A program made the translations under genes and the position numbers. A stretch of DNA of 64,000 nt, taken from NCBI RefSeq assembly GCF_036588685.1, contig NC_086386.1, forward strand, positions 43,261,878 through 43,325,877, read 5' to 3'. Position 1 is the first letter of the stretch, and the number at the start of each line of letters is the position of its first letter. The notes under the pieces were generated by a model, which did no database searches, had not been told where the DNA came from, and saw only the letters and a program-made list of their open reading frames with translations. Below, one piece after another: positions 26,920-39,400 of this stretch. This DNA comes from Mytilus trossulus. Taxonomy: Eukaryota; Mollusca; Bivalvia; Mytilida; Mytilidae.

Positions 26920-29900
26920 ATGTATATGTTCGTTTTTCTATTAGCTATTTGTGCTACGTTGACTTCAGCAAAAGTTCTGAAGGTTCAGATACAAGATGGG
27001 GAGGCTAAAACAGTCCAATTTACCGTAAGTAAACTTAAATACATTATTTTCTCATAGTTTGTTTGGCTTTGGACTAGCTGTCAGTAACTGCAAATATTCT
27101 AAGATCCGTATCATTTTTGTTGTGGGGATTTATAAATTTCTACACCGTCCGGTCTGTGTTTTTTTTAGTTGTTTATCTGCTTTGAATAGATCTGGTGAAT
27201 TTAATTATCTCTTCTCAACTATTTTTTATACTCGTTCTTACATATATGTTGTACTGTTACACTTCTATCCCATGCATATAAAAGGGAGAGTTTGGTGCTA
27301 GTAAACTAATTAACCCCGCTACATTCTGTATGTATCTGTTCCAAGTCTGATGCCTGTAATTCAGTGGTTGCTGTTTTTTGCTAAATACATGTATCATATT
27401 TGTTTTTCCTTCATTGTTTTATACATAAGTTAGACCGTTAATTTTCTCGTTTGCACAGTTTAACATTTATAATTTCGGGGACTTCTATGGCTATAACTAT
27501 GTGGTGCTGTTTTTCCCCAATTGTTGAAAGCCATACTGTGACCTATAGTTGTTTACTTCAGTGTCATTTGGTCTAGGATAGAGAATTGTCATATTAGCAA
27601 TCATACCATATCTTCTTTTTCTTATATCATTCTTTTTAATAGGAATTGGGAGTTGATATTTGATATGGTTTTGAGTACTGCAAAAAATCTCAACTTACAT
27701 GTATTTGTTTTCGTGTGACACTAAAACCTCTGAATGTTTTTTTCTTTTTATTATTTTCTTTTACAGATGAAGAATGTTGAAAGTTTTACATGGAAGAACT
27801 GCGGAGGTCAAGGTGCAGGATTCGCTGATCTGTCACTAACCCCTGATCCTCTTCAATTTCCAGGAACTATACACCTCTCTGCAAAAGCATTCATCAATAC
27901 TACTGTCCAAGCACCTTTACCGGTAAGTGTCGTGCTTTATTCAAATGGCCAATCGCTGATGATCCAGAAGAACCCTCGGACAATGACGAAGACAAACAGG
28001 GACCGTGATTATAAGGAACCGATAATTAATATTGTTCAGCTTCTTCTTTAACTATAAAAGTGAAAATGAAAACTATAATATTTGTACTCAAATTTAGCTT
28101 TTTTGAGTTCTCATTCACACGTAATCTTATTAAAAATTTGAAACATTTACAAAATAATTGGCGAAATTATGGCAATAAATACCAATAGCTTTTTCAACCC
28201 TACCGAAAAAAAAATATGTTATTATAACACTGAGAAAAACGCGTTCTGTCGCAATCATTTAAAATGTATGGTATATATACATGTACTCGAAAACTGTAAT
28301 TATATTTTTTAATTAGTAAACATGTATGAGTCCTGTATTTATTTCTTCTTTGCTGAAGTAAAAGTTATACTTGTTAAATCATCTTCAATGTTCTATTGTA
28401 GGCTACTCTTCTCATCGAAAAGGAGGTTGCAGGAAAATATATAAAGATTCCATGTATTGATAGTTTTGGTTCATGCACATATGATGACGTATGCGAACTA
28501 TTAGACGGAGTAACTTGTCCAGACCCTCTTGTTAAGGCTGGTATTCCTTGCCAGTGCCCATTCAAGCCAGTAAGTGGAATATTGTATCAGTTTCTATCTG
28601 CATTGAAATCACCACCCTTAAAAGAAACAAACAATCAAACAAAAAAACAATAACCCAAAATGAAATCCAAACGAAAAAATAGTTGTGTTCACATCTGGAG
28701 GTAACATAGGTTTAAAACAAAAGGCTGTTACCATATAGCAAAGCGGGTTATTTTCGCGGGGTGTAAATTTTCGCTAATTTTCGCGGATAGAACAAAATCG
28801 GTAAAATAAATTCCGCCATTTTAAAAGTGTACATGCAAAGATATTGATAAAAGTTTTGAATTCGCCACAAAAAAAATAACCGCCAAAATATTTCGAATAT
28901 ATACCTTAATGAAAATCGCGAAATTTTGAAACCGCGAAAATTACCCGCTATACGGTATTACAACATCTGTACATATTATAAAAAAAATATACTAAATGTA
29001 CATGTATACCCCATGATTACAGTAATCATAGAAGTTATGTATACCTTTATTATATTGTAGATGATAAATGTTGTAGTACAAACGTACTTATCATATTTGA
29101 ATAACCTCAATAATAAGCTGATTTGGCGATTTTATTTTAAACACTATTGATAAATTATGAACTTTGTCAGGCTCCTTCGTACTGATAACCTATAATATAT
29201 AAACTACATTAACTTGATTAAGGTCAACATATAAACATCTACCGTGTATGGGGTAATATTTTGTTTTGAAATTTAAATCGAATGAGAGTTATGTCATTTT
29301 CCCCTAATGTCACAGTCTTTTTTTTTTTGGTGGGGGTTGGGGGGTTGGGGGGGACCGCTTAATTACAAAATGAGGTAAAAATAAAAAGAGAAGCTGTATG
29401 CATGATTGCCAATGGCAATGAGACGACTCTCACCAATAGACGACGAAATGACACATAAATTAACAATCATATTTCATTGTACTGCCTTCAACAACGAGCA
29501 AATTCCAAACCGCGTTAAGAATATATGATAATGTGGCAGTTTTGAATAAGTAACTTGTGGGAGTTCCAATTCATGTCCAGTCGTCCTGATGTATATCATT
29601 ATGTCCAACGAATCTGTTAAATTAAATGTGGAATGGTTTCTTATCTCAAATATTAAAAAGACTGCTTTCCCAAAGGATAAAAACACAGGCACTCGTCTCA
29701 GATTTGTTTTTTACTATATACCTTTACATAAAGGTATATGGGGGGGGGGGGGGATTCTGAGACGAGTGCCTGTGGGTGAAAAGCAAAAAGTCGCATTGTG
29801 GAATATAAAGAGTTATAGGAGGTAGGGACATGGGACAACCGTTCCTCCCCCACATACTAGTAGACTTAAGAAATGGGGATTTTCTGGCATATCATTTTCA

Positions 29901-30127
29901 GAAATTCCCTAGTCCCCAATTTTCTAGCCTAGTACAGTGCCACTGAATATCTATGTGAAAATATAAAACAATTTCCTTTTTTTTTTTAGGCTCAGTATAC
30001 TTTACCAACAGCAGATTTTGAAGTTGATACGTCATTTTTCCCATCTGGTGGTTATCACATGAAGGGCAGCATCAGTATGAATGGTCAGATGACAGGCTGT
30101 TTGGACATCTACGTTACAGTAAATTAG
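26920..30127 (+). CDS. GM2A: GM2 ganglioside activator-like protein (ML domain), four exons, 188 aa
   Basis: Coding exons are 26920-27024, 27767-27922, 28402-28569 and 29990-30127 (stop TAG at 30125). All junctions are phase 0 with GTAAGT donors and AG acceptors. Exon 1 encodes a signal peptide ending around TLTSA-K (residues 15-18); an in-frame Met at residue 3 is an alternative start. The mature part is an ML (MD-2-related lipid-recognition) domain of the GM2A type: SFTWKNCG (41-48), [10 protein letters not shown] (59-68), [18 protein letters not shown] (103-112) and GIPCQCPF (134-141). The eight cysteines at 47, 105, 112, 118, 126, 137, 139 and 180 match the eight (four disulfides) of vertebrate GM2A. 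A sequon lies at N79 (NTT). In vertebrates this lysosomal cofactor lifts GM2 from membranes for beta-hexosaminidase A; a general glycolipid-transfer role in this animal is inference. Length is close to the vertebrate protein (about 193 aa). Confidence 0.93.
27210..27635 (+). repeat. Interspersed repeat family A, near full-length copy in GM2A intron 1
   Basis: The body matches other copies in this window near 30490, 34790, 39230, 42320 and 44380, plus an inverted copy at 61915. Shared landmarks are TGATGCCTGTAATTCAGTGG, a TTGTTGAAAGCC block, a GACCTATAGTTGTT block, and an ending like GCAATCATACCATATCTTC followed by T-rich sequence. I see no coding capacity or terminal inverted repeats. From memory this family is very common in mussel transcripts and genomes; its class is not clear to me. 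Confidence 0.7.
28729..28957. mobile_element. MITE with TACC(G/A)TATAGC ends, in GM2A intron 3
   Basis: Left end TACCATATAGCAAAGCGGGT and right end ACCCGCTATACGGTA are imperfect inverted repeats, followed inward by the matching TTATTTTCGCGG and CCGCGAAAATTA. Length is about 229 bp and non-coding. The outermost TA dinucleotides fit a TA target-site duplication of the Tc1/mariner type. Confidence 0.8.
29386..29470 (-). repeat. Fragment of repeat family A, inverted
   Basis: GATTGCCAATGGCAATGAGACGACTCTC is a reverse-complement relative of the family A end (GAGAGTTGTCTCATTGGCAATC type) seen elsewhere in the window. Just upstream (29321-29355) is a T-run followed by a G-rich tract with three runs of 5-7 G. 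Confidence 0.5.
29684..29774. repeat. Short foldback repeat in GM2A intron 3
   Basis: The 19-bp arm CACAGGCACTCGTCTCAGA (29684-29702) is exactly inverted at 29756-29774. The roughly 53-bp loop contains a second palindrome (TATACCTTTAC and its complement) and a run of about 13 G. This may be a tiny MITE or the remains of one. Confidence 0.75.
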
Positions 30128-30344
30128 TCTGCGACAGGCAAGTGAAGTGAGAACGGTTAGCTTACATATACATACATGTACGATAGTTGTTGTGCTGTCC
30201 AGAACCATTCTTGTTCAGATTTTCTGAAGAACTGACACATAGAACATCATTTCCCATATATTCACCAGCATTGCGCCAGTTAATAGGTAGTCCAAAGTGT
30301 TGTTCTTGTGCTGTATTGGTTCTTTTTGCATATACAGAAGGAAT

Positions 30345-30350
30345 AATAAA
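30345..30350 (+). promoter_or_regulatory. Candidate polyadenylation signal of the GM2A-like gene
   Basis: AATAAA lies 218 bp after the stop codon. A second AATAAA-like sequence follows at about 30380. Placement is plausible, but no transcript evidence is available. Confidence 0.4.
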
Positions 30351-30489
30351 GCTAACATCTTCATATGCAGGACAATATTAATAAATTAAAGTACAACAAC
30401 CATGTGTTTTACGTATTAAGTGTTCACTTCACACACGTTGCAGATGTAATGTAAGATTCTGTTGTTCAATTTACACTTAAAGGGCGTTA

Positions 30490-30712
30490 TGTAGTGTCTC
30501 ACACCAACTATGAACATGTTAACAAAACTAAGTTTTATTTTTCTCGTTTGAATTGTTTTACATTGTCTTATCGGGGCCTTTTATAGCTGACTATGCGGTA
30601 TGGGCTTTGCTCATTGTTGAAGGCCGTACGGTGACCGATAGTTGTTAATGTTTGGTCTTTTGTGGATAGTTGTCTCATTGGCAATCATACCACATCTTCT
30701 TTTTTTTATATC
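30490..30712 (+). repeat. Repeat family A, partial copy
   Basis: It contains TCTCGTTTGAATTGTTTTAC, GGGGCCTTTTATAGCTGAC, CATTGTTGAAGGCCGTACGG and GTTGTCTCATTGGCAATC, in the same order as the other family A copies. The left part of the family is missing. Confidence 0.7.
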
Positions 30713-31228
30713 TATAAAATCGCAATTTATATCACCTATCACAACTAAAAACGCACTGCACTATATTATTGTCCTACGCAATTTGTTTCCTTGTTCATAC
30801 CTACTTGTATACATCTTACCAAATTGAATCAAACTTACGATAATTTGAAATTATTTTTTAGGTTTTGATCGAGTTCTTAAACGGAGTAACAGAGAAGAAA
30901 TAGTCCAATGTTCAGTTAAAACAAATGGAAAACATGCCGCATCTATTCAACAAACTATTTACATGATTATTTCAGTGTCATTGCAGTATTATATATTTTT
31001 ATTATTATATTGCATGCGTATATGTACATGCTAAATTTTATACTGTTGTATTAATATACAACAATAACTCATGTTAGTAATTGCACATGTGTATATTAAA
31101 ACAAGAGTGCTCACACTGAAATGTTACGCCTGATTTAATGGGGGTGGTGTCTTTAATCATAATTGAATTTACTAGTATATTGAAAGTTATATGAAGGTTT
31201 ACTACAAGAATCACATTAACTTAAAAAT
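30713..31228. other. Intergenic stretch, nothing recognised
   Basis: There is an acceptor-like tract TTATTTTTTAG ending about 30861, followed by a short open segment to a TAG at about 30901. It could be a 3' UTR exon of the preceding gene, but no donor partner is identifiable. The rest is AT-rich with no feature seen. Confidence 0.3.
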
Positions 31229-31905
31229 ATTAATGATCCATGAAAATGGAGTCACGATCAGATATACCATATGCCAGGCAGACTAGTACGTCTATACACC
31301 ATTCAACTATAGTGGTCCTTTCTCTTATCGTATTGTACACGAGAAACAGATAAAATTACAAAAACCAATCAATGAAATGAAGTCAAGGTCATATGAAACC
31401 TACAAACCCTACCTGTACAACTTGCAATTACCCCATTCACCAAACTTACTTGACTTTATGCTTATAGTATCCAATAATAGGGTACTCTAAATAAAATTCA
31501 AAAAATTCAATGAACCATGAAAATAAAGTCAAGGTCAGATAAAACCCTGCCATTTTGACATGTTCACTCAACTTCTACGAGCAATCAAATTGAAGTCAAG
31601 GTTAGACGAAATCTGCTAGTTGGACATGTACACCTTTAAATCATTCCATTCACTGAGTATAGTATTATAGATGAAATTGATTACTGATCAATGAAATGAG
31701 GTCGAGGTCAGATGACCTGACGGACATCAGTGTTTGCAAGGAACACATTTATCAAAATGAAATATAGTTATCCTATTACCCCTAAAAATAGAGGGTATTT
31801 CATTTTTTTTAAAAGACAGATTTTCAAGCAGTCACTGAAAATGAGGTCATGGACAATGGAGTTATGACAGACAGAAACATAAACATAAGGTATAGACATA
31901 TAAGT
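31229..31905. repeat. Degenerate tandem-like repeat with (A)TGAAGTCAAGGTCAGA motifs
   Basis: Motifs of the type AATGA-CATGAAAAT-GAGTCA-GGTCAGA recur at about 31229, 31371, 31512, 31592, 31692 and 31838, spaced about 80-150 bp. They alternate with ACATGTACACC-like and CCATTCACCAAA-like blocks. It resembles an interspersed repeat with internal units that I associate with bivalve genomes. It is highly decayed here. Confidence 0.55.
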
Positions 31906-31999
31906 TAAGGTATGAAGTATCCAGGTATTCTTCATCCTTCCGAAATATGAAGCTTTATAAAAGTTGTTTACGCCGTTACAACTGAGGGGGCAACTTAAT

Positions 32000-34745
32000 T
32001 TCTAAGTGCATTTCTCACCCAGTAGTCGATGTTTTCACTAGGGTGATAGAACTGACGGTTGTCTATGGATTCAGTACATATATCACCCAGTAGTTGGTTC
32101 TTTGACACCACTAAGGTGATATCACTGCCGGTTGTCTTTACGAATTCCTTAGTGCATATCTTATCTGGTAGACGGTGCTTTGTCACCATAAGGCTGGCAG
32201 CATTGACGGTTGTCTACGAACTCCTTAGTGCATATCTCATCCGTTAGTTGACGCTTTGTTACCACCAGACTGATATCACTGACGGTTGTCTACGAATTTC
32301 TTAGTGCATATCTCAGCCGTTAGTTGACGCTTTGTTACCAACAGACTGATATCACTGACGGTTGTCTACGAATTTCTTAGTGCATATCTCATCCGTTAGT
32401 TGACGCTTTGTTACCAACAGACTGATATCACTGACGGTTGTCTACGAATTCCTTAGTGCATATCTCAGCCGTTAGTTGACGCTTTGTTACCAACGGACTG
32501 ATATCACTGACGGTTGTCTACGAATTCCTTAGTGCATATCTCAGAAGTTAGTTTGTGCTTTGTCATCACTAGGCTGATAGCATTGACAATTGTCTCCGAG
32601 TTCCTTTGTGCTTATCTCACCCGTTAGTTGACGCTTTGTTACCAACGGACTGATATCACTGACGGTTGTCTACGAATTTCTTAGTGCATATCTCAGAAGT
32701 TAGTTGGTGCTTTGTCATCACTAGGCTGATGCATTGACAATTGTCTCCGAGTTCCTTTGTGCTTATCTCAGCCGTTAGTTGACGCTTTGTTACCACCAGA
32801 CTGATATCATTGACGATTGTCTACGAATTCCTTAGTGCATATCTCACTCGTTAGTTGACGCTTTGTTACCAACAGACTGATATCATTGACGGTTGTCTAA
32901 GAACTCCTTAGTGCATATCTCATCCGTTAGTTGACGCTTTGTTACCAACAGACTGATATCATTGACGGTTGTCTAAGAACTCCTTAGTGCTTATCTCATC
33001 CTTTAGTTGACGCTTTGTTACCAACAGACTGATATCATTGACGGTTGTCTAAGAACTCCTTAGTGCTTATCTCATCCGTTAGTTGACGCTTGGTTTCCAA
33101 CAGACTGATATCATTGACGGTTGTCTACGAACTCCTTAGTGCTTATCTCATCCGTTAGTTGACGTTTTGTTACCACCAGACTGATAGGATTGACATTTGT
33201 CTCCGAGTTCCTTTGTACATGTATACGGTATCTCACCCAGTTGTTGGTCCATTGTTACCTCTAGGTGAAAGAAATGACGCATGTCTAAGAATTCCTTGGT
33301 GCTTGTCCATTGTTTGTTGTTGCTTTGTTACTACTAGGCTACTAGTACTGAGGAACGTCTAAGAACTTCCAAGTGCATATCTTACCCAGTAGTCAGTGCT
33401 TTGTAACCACTAGACTGATAGTACTGACGGATGTCTCAGAACTTCCGAGTGCAAATCACACCCAGTAGTCAGTGCTTTATTACCACTGGACTGATAGTAT
33501 TGACGGATGTCTCAGACCTTCCAAATGCATATCTCACCCAGTAGTCAGTGCTTTGTAATCACTGGACTGATAGTGTACTAATGGATGTCCCTGAACTTCA
33601 AATTGCATATCTCATCCAGTAGTCAGTGCATTGTTACCACTGGACTGATAGTATTGACAGATGTCTCAGAACTTCCAAGTGCATATCTCACCCAGTAGTC
33701 AGTGCTTTGTATTGTAACCACTAGACTGATAGTACTGACGGATGTCTCACAACTTCCAAGTGCATATTACACCCAGTAGTCAGTGATTTGTAATCACTGG
33801 ACTGATAGTGTACTAATGGATGTCTCAGACCTTCCAAGTGCATATCTCACCCAGTAGTCAGTGCTTTGTAATCACTGGACTGATAGTGTACTAATGGATG
33901 TCTCTGAACTTCCAATTGCATATCTCATCCAGTAGTCAGTGCATTGTTACCACTGGACTGATAGTACTGACAGATGTCTCAGAACTTCCAAGTGCATATC
34001 TCACCCAGTAGTCAGTGCTTTGTATTGTAACCACTAGACTGATAGTACTGACGGATGTCTCAGAACTTCCAAGTGCATATCACACCCAGTAGTCAGTGCT
34101 TTGCAATCACTGGACTTATAGTGTACTAATGGATGTCTCAGAACTTCCGAGTGCATATCACACCCAGTAGTCAGTGCTTTGTAATCACTGGACTGATAGT
34201 GTACTAATGGATGTCGCAGAACTTCCGAGTGCATATCTCACCCAGTAGTCAGTGCTTTGTAATCACTGGACTGATAGTGTACTAATGGATGTCTCAGAAC
34301 TTCCGAGTGCATATCTCACCCAGTAGTCAGTGCTTTGTAATCACTGGACTGATAGTGTACTAATGGATGTCTCAGAACTTCCGAGTGCATATCTCACCCA
34401 GTAGTCAGTGCTTTGTAATCATCGGACTGATAGTGTACTAATGGATGTCTCAGAACTTCCAAGTGCATATCTCACCCAGAAGTCGGTGCATTGTTACCAC
34501 TGGACTGATAGTATTGGCTGATGTCTCAGAACTTCCAAGTGCATATCTCACCCAGCAGTCAGTGCTTTGTAACCACTAGACTGATAGTACTGACGGATGT
34601 CTCAGAACTTCCAAGTGCATATCTCACCCAGAAGTCAGCGCATTGTTAACAATGGAATGATAGTACTGAAGGATGTTCCTGAATTTCTTAGTGCATATCT
34701 CACCCAATCGTGGGTGATTAATGTTTTATTACCACAGGGCTGATA
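32000..34745. repeat. Minisatellite array, 76-78 bp period, roughly 35 units, two subfamilies
   Basis: The left half (about 32000-33230) has units built on GACGGTTGTCTACGAATTCC, TTAGTGCATATCTCA and TTGACGCTTTGTTACCA with 76-bp spacing. The right half (about 33230-34745) has units built on GATGTCTCAGAACTTCC, GAGTGCATATCTCACCCAG and CAGTGCTTTGTAATCACTGG with about 78-bp spacing. The two types are clearly homologous (TTAGTGCATATCTCA versus GAGTGCATATCTCA; CTGATA shared). An inverted ORF at 34034-34234 is only the repeat read in frame. Confidence 0.95.
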
Positions 34746-34787
34746 TAAAAAAAGAAGATATGGTATGATAGTCATACATCAAGTTTT

Positions 34788-35110
34788 ATAGTCTGTTCTT
34801 ATTTTATACTGTAACACCACTATCCCAGGTTAGGGGAGGGTTGGGATCACACTTGCATATTTGACCTTGCCATATTCTATATGTATGTTGCTGTCCCAAG
34901 TAGGAAGCCTGTAATTCATTGTTTTTTGTTAATTTTTTGTACATTAATTAGGCTGTTAGTTTCGTTTGAATTTGTCATTTTGAGGCCTTTTATTGCAGAC
35001 TATGTGGTATGGGTTTTGCTCATTGTTGAAGTCTGTAAGATGACCAATCGATGTAAATTTCTGTGTCATTTGGTCCCTTGTGAAGATTTGTTTCATTGGC
35101 ATATAATTTA
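34788..35110 (+). repeat. Repeat family A, near full-length copy
   Basis: It has AAGCCTGTAATTCATTG, CCTTTTATTGCAGACTATG, CTCATTGTTGAAG and TCATTTGGTCCCTTGTGAAG in the family order. It is more diverged than the 27210 copy. Confidence 0.65.
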
Positions 35111-35245
35111 ATTTTGGATGTAACATTTCTTCTGATTAGCTGACATTGTTTTGTTTATCAGTTCATAGATAGGATTATTCAGTGTACAACACATTTTTAA
35201 TGGTATTTCTTCATAGACCGAAACAATATTACAGTCCTTCCTTAT
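35101..35245. repeat. Interspersed repeat family E, copy 1
   Basis: ATAATTTAATTTTGGATGTAAC, a GATTAGCTGAC block, and TATTTCTTCATAGACCGAAA recur in the same order at 36858-37110. It is probably a short non-autonomous element; the ends are not resolved. Confidence 0.55.
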
Positions 35246-35726
35246 TAATAATATCACATCTTCTTTTTTAAAATTACTTCTCATAACTTGTTTTGTTCTT
35301 ATTTAAACATAGTAAATGGTTCATTTCCTCATTATAACTTTTGTTGCAGCTTCCTCAAAGGGCTGCTAATTTGACACAGACATAGTAAGTTTACATTTAC
35401 ACATTTTAAGTAAAATAATTACCTCTGGCGAAACAAACTAGAAAACATTCAAAAAACATAGGTAGCTTCTTTTTAGTTATCCCCACACGACTAAAAATTT
35501 TGAGGAAATCAATTCAAGCATATTGCGCAGTTAGAGACTGATATGTATAAAATTGTCTTTAATCTGATGGTATAATCCTGCAACTTACCAAAAAGATTTT
35601 AAATCAAATGGAGCTTGTATCCACACTTTTGGATGTACCATACAAGTTTCATGATGTTTGAATAAAGCTTTCTCTAGATTAGGTACAATAATGTACTAAA
35701 AGTAAAAGCACATAAAAAATATATAA

Positions 35727-36003
35727 CAAGAATGTGTCCATAGTACATGGATGCCCCATCCACACTATCATTAATTTATGTTCAGCGGACCATGAAGATG
35801 GGGGAAAATCACTGATTTGGCATTAAATTAGAAACATCATATCATAGGGAACATGTGTACTGAGTGTCAAGTCGATTGGACTTCAACTTCATAATTAACA
35901 ACCTTGACCAAAAACTTTAACCTGAAGCAGGAATGAACGAACAAACGGACGGACTAATGGACGCAGAGACCAGAAAACATAATGCCCATAAATGGGGCAT
36001 AAA
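35727..36003 (-). repeat. Interspersed repeat family F, inverted copy
   Basis: Read on the minus strand it begins ATGCCCCATTTATGGGCATT and continues through TCCGTCCGTTTG, CCTTGACCAAAAACTTT (complement form) and AAGTCCAATCGAC-like blocks, ending ATGTGTCCATAG. It corresponds to the copies at 60380 and 61026 in PGAP2 intron 3. Confidence 0.7.
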
Positions 36004-36447
36004 AACACTTATAGACAAACAAGCCCACAAAAATACTACAAACAGAAAACTTAAGACTTAGCAACAAAAAACCCTACTTAAAGAAGATGTGACCTCAGTT
36101 GCTACAAAAATGTCCTACTCCACTGGTACACCCCTTAGAACGATCTGCTAAAACTTATTGATAGATATAAATGGATAAGACATCACACAGTATCAGATTG
36201 GTAAATGTTTTTTTTCCTAACAGTTAATCACAGTTCATCAGTGTATGTAAATACTCTAACAATAAAACTTGACCAAAGGATCAGCTCCAATAGTATTGCC
36301 TGATTTTTTTACAAATACCCTAATCCCTCATAAAAAAAACAGGTTACTAGCAGTGACAATTACAAGGGGACACATAAATCAATGAATGTTTATAGATTGG
36401 CTTTTTACAAAATTATTTGATAAGAATAATTTGTGATAAACTTTTTA

Positions 36448-39400
36448 TTAATTTTCATCACTGTCATCATCCTCACTATCGTCGTCATCATCGCTATCAT
36501 CATCGTCATCACTAGAAACATTGCTAGCACCAGTTCCTTCAGCGAATCCTGAGAAAAAGTCATCTTTCTTACCAGCTGATGATAAAAGTTTTGATTTATT
36601 AGATTTCTTTTTCTTTTTGTCACTCACTCTCTCTTCATCCAAATCATCAATATTCCAGAATTTAATTGTTTGATCATGTGAACAGCTAGCCAGTAATTTT
36701 TTATCTTGTGAAAGACTTATGTTCTCCACAGGGAACTTTTCATGGTCACCAACTATACCAATTATTCTGTTTGGTAAAATATTAATAGCTCTGGAAAAGT
36801 AAAATTTGTATTCAATGTACATAAATAAATTTCTTTCCCAAAACTTTATTTTGATATAATTTAATTTTGGATGTAACACGTCTTTTGATTGGCTGACGTT
36901 ATTTTGTTATGAGCCCATAGACATAATTTAGTCATGAGACCGTGATGTCATCAACGTTTTTTCATGGTTTTTTAGGGTTTAAAATGGAATTTAGAATTAA
37001 ATTATAAGAAAAGACTAATATTTTTTCTGTCTATTTGAAATAACATCTCTGTGCACCACATTTTCAATGTTATTTCTTCATAGACAGAAAAAAAATCACA
37101 GTCATTCCTTAAGTAATTTCACTAGTTAAGTCAACTTAATTAACATGTATTTCTGCAGAACTTTTGATGCAATATTCAATTGCTTTGTTTTATTTCAATT
37201 ATTGTATATGTAATAAATCATATGACATACAAAATATTTTGTGTAAACAAATTTTTATTAAAATTTTAATTGCTTTGCTTTTTTTTTAAAACTTATAGCA
37301 TCATCTTCTTTGCACCTTCATATTTAAAAACTCAAATAGGTTACCATGGTACAAAATTTATACAAAATTACCTAATTTATGACAGGTGGCTTCAAGGAGT
37401 CGGTATCTCTCACCTTGCATTTTGGTCAAAAATAATTTATTTAATGTAACTGGATAGGAGGAAAGTAGATCTTTTTTTCTGATTCTTTTTGCTTTTTTAC
37501 TTATACAGTTTCTACCTTTCTATCATATTTTTTTTTAGTATTATGGACCAAAGGGCAATAACTCTTTTCAGGAGTCTTCTGAAAATTTTGGTGAACATAG
37601 GTAGTAGGTATATCTAGATCTTTACCTATACAACTTGAAGTCCTAAGCCAAATTTATAGAATGCTACATGTTAGGAATTTGCTCAGATAATTGCTCTAAA
37701 TAAAACACTTACCTGATATTGCCATCATCACATCCACAAACTATAATATCGTCTGTGAGAGCTACCATACAGTCTAAAGAAACAGGTGGTGAGTTTAAGG
37801 CAGGGAACATGTCACTCATATTACCCCATTCTCCCCAATTAAACAGGTAAAATACACCATCTCCAGATCCACACACTACTTTCTGATTGTTCTGTAATTA
37901 ACATGGAATATATCTTATTTACCAGTACATGTTCATGAAAATATTATATGCTTAATAAGCATGATAAGTATATATTATTTTTCTCTGTATGACATAACTA
38001 ATAATAAATGTATAATATAACTGAAAAATCTTTTTATTTTTATCAGTTCTTTTGTAACTAAATACTTGTTCAAAGAATTGTTATAAAAAAATGGCTTTAA
38101 AGGGAGATAATTTCTTAAATAATATCTTTTAACTTTGTATTATAGTACATGTAGTACGAGACTTCAACCCATTGTTATTTTACACATTAATAATCCTATG
38201 GAATAAAGTGAGATAAAATATTGTGACAAATCTGAAAGATTTCAAGAGATCTCGAACTTCAGTGTTTTGAAAAGAAGACACCTATACATTTCACTTCTGA
38301 AACTAATTCTACCCCATCATTGGTTTATAAAGAAACATTTAAAATTTTCTTCTTATTTTTTTTATATCATGAATGAATATCTAGCTTGAAGCTTTTATAG
38401 TCTAGGAGAAATATAAATTAATATAATATATAAAATTGAAGTTTTTTTTTAGGGTGGTACCTAACACTACAGGGAGATAACTCCTTACAATCAGCTTAAC
38501 GCTTTAATTACATTGTGTTGTAAAGGGAATAATAAGCTTCTCTATGATCAAAATTGGTGCTTGTCAAACTACTGTATAACCAGTGTAATTTTTCTGACAA
38601 AACGGTTGTTTCTTTTATATATTGTTGTTAAAGGGTCAAAGTAAATACTTTGTCAAAATTTTGTGAAAATTATACGAGCCAAAATTATTTTAGTGAAAGT
38701 GTTGGGTACCACCTTAATTGATCTTTTTGACAAGGTACAACTATGTAACACTATCACTTTACCTTCATTTGAGCTATGGATAAAAATTCTGAATCAAACA
38801 GTTCTGACTGCATTTCTAACTTTTTCCGTCTGATATTGTAAGCTGTGAGTGTTCCATCACCACTGAAAATTCAAAATAAACAATATTTTAGATTTATATG
38901 TTTACAATAAGATTCCAGCTTTCGTATTTTCTCAGATGTACTAAAATTAAATAAAAGCTTTATTCAATGAACACTGCAACATGAGTACATGAAAGAAATA
39001 GAAGACACATCCTTAGTCCTTTAACTCCAGAAAATCATCTATTAAATTTAAAAGGATGTTTAATTTGATAAGTTTTTCCTTCCATGCAGTTGTCATATAA
39101 AAATAATGAACTAAATATGTTGTACACATATGTCTAAATTCTGCTAGAAGTTGTCAACTGGGAGGAAACACAAACTTGATCTGCAAGTATTATTATGCAC
39201 TATTGTACCAAAAATAAGACTTGTGATCTAGTAGCTTGTTGTTCGGTGTGAGCCAAAGCTCTTTATTGTAGACTTTACTTTGACCTGTAATGGTTTACTT
39301 TCACAAATTGTTACTAGGATGGAGAGTTGTCTCATCACCACCCATATCACCTCTTTTTAGATCTAATTACAATAAAAACAATTCAGGAATTTTTCTATGT

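Noticed and set aside
34034..34234. 66-codon minus-strand ORF with internally repeated MHSEVLRHP-type blocks
   Set aside because: It is the 78-bp minisatellite read in an open frame.
36405..36623. 72-codon minus-strand ORF overlapping the WDR55 last exon
   Set aside because: It is a shadow frame of the acidic C-terminal coding sequence of WDR55.
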